14,048 nucleotides of DNA from JANOQP01 sp044227705 (GTDB lineage Bacteria; Bacteroidota; Bacteroidia; Chitinophagales; Saprospiraceae). The stretch covers positions 1 through 14,048 of the forward strand of contig JBGAWE010000113.1 of NCBI GenBank assembly GCA_044227705.1, given 5' to 3'. Below the pieces are notes generated by a model, which saw only the letters and a list, made by a program, of their open reading frames with translations, made no database searches and was not told where the DNA came from. Position numbers and translations under genes: made by a program. Shown one piece after another: positions 7,999 to 14,048 of this stretch. Position 1 is the first letter of the stretch; every line of letters begins with the position of its first letter.

Positions 7999-8164
7999 AG
8001 GTTTGCGGTGGCAATGATGGCCAAATTTTCGGAATGCCCAGTCGAAACTTCCTCTCCCGAAAAGGCGCGGCAACCGGCCGTTCGCCCCTCGCCGCCTCTC
8101 TTTTCGACAAAAAACCGGGCGGCCGTCGCGGGCGGCTTTCCATCTTCCCCCAAAATTTTTTGAC

Positions 8165-9967
8165 ATGAGAACTTGGCTCTTCGTCCTCGCCGCCGCGCCG
8201 CTCTTTTGGCTCGGCTGCCAGCAAAACCAGCCCACGCCCGCCGCCCCGCTCGGCAACGACCCTAAGCTCGCCGCCCTCTTCGAGGAATACTACGACGAGA
8301 ACGCCCAGCTCTTCCCGATGACGGCGACGGTCAACGGCGACAACCGCTTCAACGACCGCCTGCCCAACGACGGCACCCGCGCCTTCCGCGACTCGCTCGG
8401 CCGTTTCTACCGCAAGTTTCAAAAGAGAATCGGGGCCTTCGACCGCTCGAAACTCTCGGCCGACGACCAAACGAGCCTCGACGTGTTCAACTACGAGCTG
8501 GCCATCAGTCTCGAAAAGCTCGACTTCCCATATTGGCAAATCCCGGCCACGCAGTTCGAAGGGCTTCACCTGACGATGGGCCAGTTCGGCTCGGGCACGG
8601 GCGCGCAGCCTTTCAAGACGGTGAAGGACTACGACAATTGGCTCTCGCGCTGCGCCCAGTTCCCTGCGTGGGCCGACACGGCCATCGCCAACCTGCGCCT
8701 CGGCACGGCCTCCGGCTGGTCGATGCCGAGGGCCTGCGCCGTCAAAATGGCCCCGCAATGCCGCGACCTCGCCCGGCGCGACGTCGCGAAAAGCGTCTTC
8801 TTCGGGCCTGTCTCGCGCTTCCCGGAGGGTTTTTCAAATGAGGAAAAGGCCCGGCTGACGGCCGCGTTTTCAGAGGCAATCAGCCAAAAACTGGCCCCGG
8901 CCTACGCCCGGCTGGCCGATTTCCTCGAAAAAGAGTACATCCCGAAAGCCCGCACGACGAGCGGCGTGGGCGCGATGCCGGGCGGCGACAAGTTCTATGA
9001 CTGGTGCGTCCGATATTGGACGACGCTCAAAAACCCCTCGCCCGACCAGATTTTTGAGACGGGCAAAACGGAGGTCGCCCGCATCCGCGCCGAGATGGAG
9101 AAAGTGCGGGAGCAAACGGGCTTCAAGGGCGATCTCCCGGCCTTCTTCGAGTTTTTGAGGAAGGACAAACAGTTCACGCCGTTCAAGACGGCCGACGAGG
9201 TGCTGGACAGCTTCCGGCACATTCAGCGGATAATCATGCCGAACGTCGACAAGATCTTCGGACAAAAGCCGAAATCGCCTTTTGAAATTCGGCGAACGGA
9301 GGCGTTCCGCGAAGCCTCGGCCAGCGCGGAGTACAACCAGGGGACGCCCGACGGGTCGCGGCCGGGCATCTTCTACGTCCCCGTCCCCGATGCCCGGAAG
9401 TTCTCGACGACAAGCGGCATGGAGTCGCTCTTCCTGCACGAGGCCATCCCGGGCCACCACTTTCAGGTGATGCTGCAAATGGAGGACGAGGGGCTGCCGA
9501 AGTTCCGCCGCTTTTCGTGGTACGGGGCCTACGGCGAGGGCTGGGCACTCTACACGGAGTCGCTCGGGAAGGAGCTTGGCCTCTACACGAACCCCTACCA
9601 GTACATGGGCGCGCTGGGCGACGAGATGCACCGCGCCATCCGCTTCGTCGTCGATGTGGGGATGCACGCGAAGGGGTGGACGCGCGAGCAGGCCATCGCC
9701 TATTCCATTGAAAATGAACCGATTAGCGTAGAAGGGGCCGTCGCCGAAATCGAGCGGTACATGGCCAACCCGGCGCAGGCCCTCTCCTACAAGACCGGCG
9801 CGTTGCACCTCCGGGAGCTGCGGGCGAGGTACTCGTCGGAGCTTGGCGAGCGGTTCCGGCTGTCGGATTTCCACGACGAGATCCTGCGCGGCGGGTGCCT
9901 CCCCCTCGACGTTCTCGACAAGAAGATGGACCGCTGGGCGGAGGAGCGGAAGAAGGTGAAGGGGTGA
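8165..9967 (+). CDS. DUF885 family lipoprotein, putative zinc metallopeptidase
   Basis: This is a 600-residue lipoprotein: residues 1-17 are a signal peptide ending in a lipobox (FWLGC) with lipidated Cys18. The rest is the all-helical DUF885 domain in full. The family's metal site is visible as HEAIPGHH (425-432; His425, Glu426 and His431 in the HExxxGH pattern) followed by EGWALYTESL (458-467), where Glu458 is the likely third ligand. The upstream substrate-side segment GIFYVPVPDARKF (401-413) is also family-typical. Members are thought to be zinc peptidases acting in the periplasm or at the outer membrane; substrate is unknown. Length and motifs are intact, so it should be functional. Transcribed divergently from the DUF5723 barrel; followed by an AT-rich inverted repeat before ruvC. 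Confidence 0.92.
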   Translation: MRTWLFVLAAAPLFWLGCQQNQPTPAAPLGNDPKLAALFEEYYDENAQLFPMTATVNGDNRFNDRLPNDGTRAFRDSLGRFYRKFQKRIGAFDRSKLSADDQTSLDVFNYELAISLEKLDFPYWQIPATQFEGLHLTMGQFGSGTGAQPFKTVKDYDNWLSRCAQFPAWADTAIANLRLGTASGWSMPRACAVKMAPQCRDLARRDVAKSVFFGPVSRFPEGFSNEEKARLTAAFSEAISQKLAPAYARLADFLEKEYIPKARTTSGVGAMPGGDKFYDWCVRYWTTLKNPSPDQIFETGKTEVARIRAEMEKVREQTGFKGDLPAFFEFLRKDKQFTPFKTADEVLDSFRHIQRIIMPNVDKIFGQKPKSPFEIRRTEAFREASASAEYNQGTPDGSRPGIFYVPVPDARKFSTTSGMESLFLHEAIPGHHFQVMLQMEDEGLPKFRRFSWYGAYGEGWALYTESLGKELGLYTNPYQYMGALGDEMHRAIRFVVDVGMHAKGWTREQAIAYSIENEPISVEGAVAEIERYMANPAQALSYKTGALHLRELRARYSSELGERFRLSDFHDEILRGGCLPLDVLDKKMDRWAEERKKVKG

Positions 9968-9992
9968 GTTCCGGCCGTTGATAAAAAGGGCG

Positions 9993-10019
9993 TTTTTCAA
10001 AAATAATTGTTTTGAAAAA
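9993..10019. repeat. AT-rich inverted repeat between DUF885 and ruvC
   Basis: TTTTTCAAAA (9993-10002) and its exact complement TTTTGAAAAA (10010-10019) flank a 7-base spacer. It begins 26 nt after the DUF885 stop. The stem is almost all A/T, so as RNA it is weaker than a usual terminator and has no following T-tract; it may be a weak bidirectional terminator or a protein-binding dyad ahead of ruvC. It stands out against the GC-rich surroundings. A CACATTTG element (7 of 8 to the -7 consensus) lies at 10044-10051, 18 nt before the ruvC ATG. Confidence 0.4.
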
Positions 10020-10069
10020 TCGCTCAGCCGTGTCGGAAGTTTACACATTTGCCCCAAAACCGGCCCGGC

Positions 10070-10633
10070 ATGAACCCAGCAAAGCGCATCCTCGGCATCG
10101 ACCCCGGCACCAACGTGCTTGGCTTCGCCATCATCGAGGCCGACCGGGCGGCTGCCGGGGGCATGAAAATCATCGAGGTCGGCGTGGTCACGATGGGCCA
10201 CTTCGACGAACAGCAGACGAAGCTGCGCTACATCTTCGAACAGGTGCAAGACCTGATTTTCCAGCACCGGCCGACGGAGATGGCCATCGAGGCGCCCTTC
10301 TTCGGGAAGAACGTCCAGTCGATGCTCAAGCTCGGGCGGGCGCAGGGCGTGGCCATCGCCTCGGCCATGACCAACGGGCTGGCCATCACGGAGTATTCCC
10401 CCAAAAAGATAAAAATGGCCGTCACCGGCAACGGCAACGCCTCGAAGGAGCAGGTCGCCGGGATGCTCGAGGGCATCCTCCGCCGCCGGTTCGAGGAGCG
10501 GCTTTTCGACGCGACGGACGCGCTGGCCACCGCCGTCTGCCACTTTTACCAGTCTGGCCGCGTGGCCGCCGGGGGCAAGGACTTCAAGAACTGGAAGGCC
10601 TTTTTGAAAGAGAACCCGCAGCGGGCGGCCTGA
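10070..10633 (+). CDS. ruvC: Holliday junction resolvase RuvC
   Basis: This 187-residue endonuclease cuts four-way DNA junctions as a dimer, working with the RuvAB branch-migration motor in recombination and repair. All four acidic catalytic residues of the family are present: Asp11 in ILGIDPGTN, Glu74 in MAIEAPFFGKN, and Asp147 and Asp150 in DATDALATAVCH. The FFGKN and KLGRAQG segments that follow Glu74 are also standard. Length is slightly above the usual 170-180 because of a C-terminal tail (DFKNWKAFLKENPQ). The ATG at 10070 is preferred over an in-frame TTG at 10049, as homology starts right after it. The 120-nt gap before the next gene suggests the envelope genes may have their own promoter. 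Confidence 0.97.
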   Translation: MNPAKRILGIDPGTNVLGFAIIEADRAAAGGMKIIEVGVVTMGHFDEQQTKLRYIFEQVQDLIFQHRPTEMAIEAPFFGKNVQSMLKLGRAQGVAIASAMTNGLAITEYSPKKIKMAVTGNGNASKEQVAGMLEGILRRRFEERLFDATDALATAVCHFYQSGRVAAGGKDFKNWKAFLKENPQRAA

Positions 10634-10715
10634 TTTTCCACCCTTTTTAGGCCATGGAGTGGCTGGCGGCGCAAAAACCGCAGGCGGCTGGCGGCTTTCC
10701 GCTGGCGGGCCTCGC

Positions 10716-10723
10716 TACTTTCG
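10716..10723 (+). promoter_or_regulatory. Possible -7 box before the Wzz-type gene
   Basis: TACTTTCG matches TAnnTTTG at 7 of 8 positions and is followed by CCGCCGC, a context seen at other Bacteroidota promoters. It ends 30 nt before the ATG at 10754. No good TTG is seen at -33 (a TTT at 10696-10698 is the nearest), so this is tentative. The preceding stretch holds a 10-bp direct repeat (GGCTGGCGGC at 10661-10670 and 10686-10695). Confidence 0.3.
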
Positions 10724-10753
10724 CCGCCGCTTTTTTTCAGAAAAACTCGACTG

Positions 10754-11878
10754 ATGGAAAATCAGGACAACCTCCTCGGCGTCCTCGCAACGGTGGTCAG
10801 GAACCGGAAAACGCTGTTCCGCCTCGCCCTTTTGACCGGCGTCTTGACGGCGGGGATTTCGCTGCTGCTGCCCGACTACTATTCCTCGACGGCTACCTTC
10901 TACGCCGCCAGCCCGCAGCTCGCCAGCCCGGAGCTGACCTTCGGGAACACCGGCCTCGTCGCCGACTACTACGGCGACGAGCATGACCTCGACCGCCTGT
11001 TGACCATCGCCGATGGAAACGAATTGGTTGATTTTATGATTAATAAGTTTGGCCTTTATACTCATTACGACATAGATTCGACAAAAAGGAAGGCTCCGTT
11101 CAAGGTAAGGGAGCATTTTCGAAAGCTCTACTCCGTCGAGAAGACGAAGGCCGACGCGGTCGAGATCACCGTCGAGGACACCGACCGCGAGTACGCCGCC
11201 CAAATGGCCAACGCCGCCATGATGAAGGTCGACCAGATTGCCTCGCGCCTCACCCGCGAGAGCCAGGGGAAGCAGAAGGGCGGCTTCGAGACCCTCATGG
11301 CCGACAAGCGCAAGCTCCTCAAAGTCTACGACGACTCCCTCTCCGCGCAGCGCGACCGCTACGGCATCATCGACCCCGGCTCACAGGGGCAGGTGCTCGT
11401 CGAGATGGTCGGGAAGGTCGAGGCCGAGGTCAACCGCCTGACCATCGCGCTGACCGAACTGGCGAACAACCCCGACATCCCGCGCGACACCATCGCCTTC
11501 ATGAAGGCCAACCTTAAGGCCTACCAAAAACAGCTCTTCGACCTCACCGACCCGCACTCGAGCAAGAGCCTCAACCTGCCGCGCTTCAACCAGGGCCTCG
11601 CAGTCTTTCAAGAGACGCAAGACCTCCACTATCAGGCCCGCAAGCAGTTGAGCTACGACATCGAGCGCTACAAGCAGGTCTCGGCCTCCTTGCAGACCGA
11701 AATCCCGTCCGTCCACATCGTCCAGGTGGCGGAGGTGCCGGTCGTCAAGTCGCGGCCGACGCGGTCGCTGCTCGTCGTGGCAGCGGTCGCGGCGGCACTG
11801 ATTTTCGGGTTGCTGGCCTTGCTCCTTGCCGAGCATTATCGAGGCGTGGATTGGCGGGAATTGTGGAAAAACGGCTGA
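10754..11878 (+). CDS. Wzz/GumC-type polysaccharide chain-length regulator
   Basis: This is a 374-residue inner-membrane protein of the polysaccharide co-polymerase family, which sets glycan chain length together with a Wzy polymerase. It has the typical layout: short cytoplasmic N-terminus, first membrane helix at about 21-39, a long periplasmic part rich in charged helices (about 140-320), and a second membrane helix at about 336-358 preceded by the Pro-containing PVVKSRPTRS motif. The region VEITVEDTDREYAAQMAN (split here around residues 136-153) is a conserved Wzz feature. There is no C-terminal tyrosine-kinase domain. Codons for about residues 90-116 are much more AT-rich than the rest. 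The stop is 7 nt before the next ATG, so it is co-transcribed with the ligase gene. Confidence 0.85.
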   Translation: MENQDNLLGVLATVVRNRKTLFRLALLTGVLTAGISLLLPDYYSSTATFYAASPQLASPELTFGNTGLVADYYGDEHDLDRLLTIADGNELVDFMINKFGLYTHYDIDSTKRKAPFKVREHFRKLYSVEKTKADAVEITVEDTDREYAAQMANAAMMKVDQIASRLTRESQGKQKGGFETLMADKRKLLKVYDDSLSAQRDRYGIIDPGSQGQVLVEMVGKVEAEVNRLTIALTELANNPDIPRDTIAFMKANLKAYQKQLFDLTDPHSSKSLNLPRFNQGLAVFQETQDLHYQARKQLSYDIERYKQVSASLQTEIPSVHIVQVAEVPVVKSRPTRSLLVVAAVAAALIFGLLALLLAEHYRGVDWRELWKNG

Positions 11879-11885
11879 TTTTGGC

Positions 11886-13353
11886 ATGAAAACCGCCCTT
11901 TTCGCCATCAACCCGGCCTTGCCGAACCGAAACCTGCTGTTTTTCACGGCGGTTCAGGTCGTCGTGGCGGGCGCACTGGCCGGGGCGACGGGCGAGCTTT
12001 TTTGGCTCGGGCTGCCGGTCGCGGGGCTGCTGGGCTGGCTGGCATTGGTTGATTTTCGGAAGCTCTTTTTGCTGCTCATGGCCTGCGTCCCGTTCTCGAC
12101 GGAGGTCGAACTGCCTGGCGGCTTCGGGACCGATTTGCCGACGGAGCCGCTCATCGTTGCCTTGCTCGGCATCGGGCTGCTGTATTTTTTGAAAAACATG
12201 GGCCGCCTCTCCGGCCAGTTTCTGCGCCACCCCATCACGCTTTTGGTGCTGGCGCACTTTGCGTGGATTGCGCTGACGGCCTTGCTTTCCGACGCGCCGG
12301 TCATCTCGTTCAAGTTCCCTGTTGGCGAAGGCGTGGTACCTGGCCACCTTCTACTTCCTCGCCGGGCACCTGCTCAACACGGAAAAAGACCTCCGTCAAA
12401 TGGTCTGGTGGATGGTCCCAGGCCTGCTCCTCACCATCGGCTGGTGTACGATGCGGCACGCGGCCTACGGCTTCCAGTTCGACCACGTCAACACGGCGAT
12501 GTGGCCTTTTTACCGGAATAAGGTGATGTACTCCTGCCTGCTGGCGGTGGTTTTCCCCTTCCTCTGGATTGCGGCGCGGCACACGCCGAGGGGGACGGCG
12601 GCCTTCCGATGGCTGGTTTTGGCCATCGTCCTTTGCCTCGTCGGCATCCAGTTGAGCTACACGAGGGCGGCTTACATCGTCATCATACTGGCCTATTTTC
12701 TCTATAAAATACTGCAAAAACGGCTTATGCCCGTCGCGCTCGGCATCGCGTCGCTGGGTCTGGTCGTGTTCCTCGGCTTCATGTCGGCTGGCAACCGCTA
12801 CCTCGATTTCGCGCCGAACTACGAAAAGACGGTCGAGCACAAACAGTTCGGCAACCTCCTCGAGGCGACCTACCAACTGCGCGACATATCGACGATGGAG
12901 CGCGTGTACCGCTGGGTCGCCGGTTTCCAGATGCTCAAGAAGCGGCCCGCGCTCGGCTACGGCCCCGGCACGTTCACGTTCTTCTATGAAAAATCGACCA
13001 TTTCGAGCTTCGAGACCTATGTGAGCGACAACCCCGAGCGGTCGGGCATCCATTGCTACTACCTGATGACGGCTGTCGAACAGGGGCTGCCAGGCTGTTT
13101 TTTGTTCCTCGCGCTCTGCGCCTTCGTGATGCTGCGCGGCGAGAAAATCTACCACCGCACCGCCGACCTCGGCCGACGGCGGATGATGCTCATGGCGTGG
13201 CTCTCGTTCGTCATCATCGCCCTGCTGATGGGGATGAACGACCTCGTCGAGACGGACAAAGTCGGCTCGTTCTTCTGGATTTGTTGCGCCGTCGTCGCCA
13301 ATGTGGACATTGCGAACAAGGCCGAGGCAGCCCGAGCTTCCGATATAACATGA
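11886..13353 (+). pseudogene. O-antigen ligase (Wzy/WaaL) family protein, split by a single-base frameshift
   Basis: Two adjoining frames make one 488-residue membrane protein. Frame one runs from the ATG at 11886 for 144 codons to VISFKF (through 12317), then drifts into Arg/Pro-rich nonsense ending at 12521. Frame two resumes at CTG 12319 with LLAKAWYLATFYFLAGHLL and runs to the TGA at 13353. Removing one C from CCC at 12317-12319 restores SFKFLLAKAW, a junction usual in Bacteroidota members. The second part holds the Wzy_C core: KKRPALGYGPGTF (about residues 349-361 of the restored protein), then SDNPERSGIHCYYLMTAVEQGLPG (split over about 377-400). Such proteins polymerise or ligate glycan from lipid carrier in the inner membrane. 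Without the repair the product is truncated, unless the second piece starts at TTG 12322. Sequencing error, true mutation and programmed shift cannot be told apart here. Confidence 0.85.
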
Positions 13354-14048
13354 CTGAAAACAGCACATTTTACCCGGCAAAGGCCATCCTTTTCGGCGAG
13401 TACGCCGTCATCCGAGGCGGTGCCGCGCTGGCTGTGCCGCTGCCCATGTTCGGCGGAAGCTGGGCCTTCGACGGTCTTGAAAAGCAGTCCTCCCTCCCCA
13501 ATTTCTCGCGCAGCGACCAGATGCGCGCGCCGGGCATGGATTTCAAGCGGTTTCAGGCCGAGCTGAAAACCGGCCTCTGTTTCCAGTCGAACATCCCGCG
13601 CGGCTACGGCCTCGGCAGCTCGGGCGCGGTCACGGCGGCCGTTTACGACCGCTATTGCAGGGTCAAGGAGACCGACCTTTTTAGATTGAGAAAGAAGCTC
13701 GGCCAGCTCGAGGGCTTCTTCCATGGAAGAAGCTCCGGCCTGGACCCGCTGGTGAGCTTGGTGAAAAAAAAACTGCTCGTCCGGAGCGACGAGATTCACG
13801 AAATCGGGCCTTTGCCGCTGTTCGCGGGAGTTGCTGGCGAGGATGCCAACAACGGCCTGAGCAGTAGCTTCTTCCTCCTCGATACCGACCAAAGGAGACA
13901 GGCCAAACCCCTCATCGATTGGTTCAACGAGCGGTGCCGAGACCCCCATTTCATCCAAAACCTGGAGGACAACCTGTTGGTTTTCAACCAGTTGGCCATC
14001 GACAGCTTGCTCAACGATGACATCAACGCGCTGTTTGAACAGATGCAC
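13350..14048 (+). CDS. mvaK: Mevalonate kinase (GHMP family), 3' end outside window
   Basis: The frame is open for 233 codons from ATG 13350 to the window edge. It shows three GHMP-kinase landmarks: PAKAILFGEYAVIRGGAAL (9-27) with Lys11, the ATP-binding loop IPRGYGLGSSGA (82-93), and HGRSSGLD (125-132) with Asp132 as likely catalytic base. The EGFFHGRSSGLDP context and the SNIPRGYGLGSSG loop match Bacteroidota mevalonate kinases, which phosphorylate mevalonate on the route to isopentenyl diphosphate and thus to polyprenyl carriers and quinones. The start overlaps the ligase stop as ATGA, which suggests translational coupling. A run of nine A residues (13764-13772) encodes Lys-Lys-Lys at 139-141. 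A different GHMP kinase is possible but less likely. Confidence 0.85.
   Translation, partial: MTENSTFYPAKAILFGEYAVIRGGAALAVPLPMFGGSWAFDGLEKQSSLPNFSRSDQMRAPGMDFKRFQAELKTGLCFQSNIPRGYGLGSSGAVTAAVYDRYCRVKETDLFRLRKKLGQLEGFFHGRSSGLDPLVSLVKKKLLVRSDEIHEIGPLPLFAGVAGEDANNGLSSSFFLLDTDQRRQAKPLIDWFNERCRDPHFIQNLEDNLLVFNQLAIDSLLNDDINALFEQMH

Noticed and set aside
8870..10543. Minus-strand frame of 557 codons across DUF885 and ruvC
   Set aside because: It is antisense to two genes with intact catalytic motifs and has no family features.
10626..10655. GGCCT/AGGCC pairing after the ruvC stop
   Set aside because: The stem is only 5 bp with a long loop and no T-tract after it, so it is not a convincing terminator.
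10661..10710. Direct repeats of GGCTGGCGGC before the Wzz-type gene
   Set aside because: They are short and low in complexity in a GC-rich gap, with no array structure or regular period.
12310..13380. Minus-strand frame of 356 codons opposite the ligase
   Set aside because: It is His/Arg/Glu-rich shadow coding antisense to the Wzy_C region.
13149..14048. Minus-strand frame of 299 codons at the right edge
   Set aside because: It is antisense to the mevalonate kinase, whose three GHMP motifs are in perfect register on the plus strand.

Overview
The window is a GC-rich piece of a Bacteroidota chromosome, perhaps a Saprospiria-like lineage (the class is a guess). Three things point there: a truncated type IX secretion (T9SS) sorting domain on the leftmost protein, the families present (DUF5723 barrel, DUF4340, Bacteroidota-type mevalonate kinase), and -7 boxes of the TAnnTTTG type 18-30 nt before several start codons. 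I see no tRNA, rRNA, CRISPR array, insertion sequence or phage gene. No gene-free stretch reaches 300 bases. Two genes run off the window edges.

Left block, minus strand (1-4022), in transcription order: a small secreted protein of unknown function, an N-carbamoylputrescine amidase (aguB) with its own promoter-like box, and a large T9SS-exported Asp-box (BNR) beta-propeller protein resembling GH74, cut off at base 1. Short gaps (53 and 42 nt) suggest one transcription unit.

Middle block: on the plus strand, a 12-helix MFS transporter (4163-5374) and a clear hairpin terminator, then a DUF4340 membrane-anchored protein (5507-6574). This converges, with only 6 nt between stop codons, on a minus-strand DUF5723 outer-membrane barrel (6581-7945). 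A DUF885 zinc-peptidase-like lipoprotein (8165-9967) is transcribed divergently from the barrel gene.

Right block, plus strand (10070-14048): ruvC, then a tightly packed envelope cluster made of a Wzz-type chain-length regulator, an O-antigen ligase family gene broken by one extra base near 12318, and a mevalonate kinase whose ATG overlaps the ligase stop as ATGA. The last three would link surface-glycan handling with supply of isoprenoid precursors for the lipid carrier; this functional link is inferred.

I found no convincing new defence or mobile system. The best leads are the ligase frameshift, the ligase-mevalonate kinase coupling, the GH74-like T9SS protein, an AT-rich patch inside the wzz-like gene, and a terminator that overlaps the next promoter.
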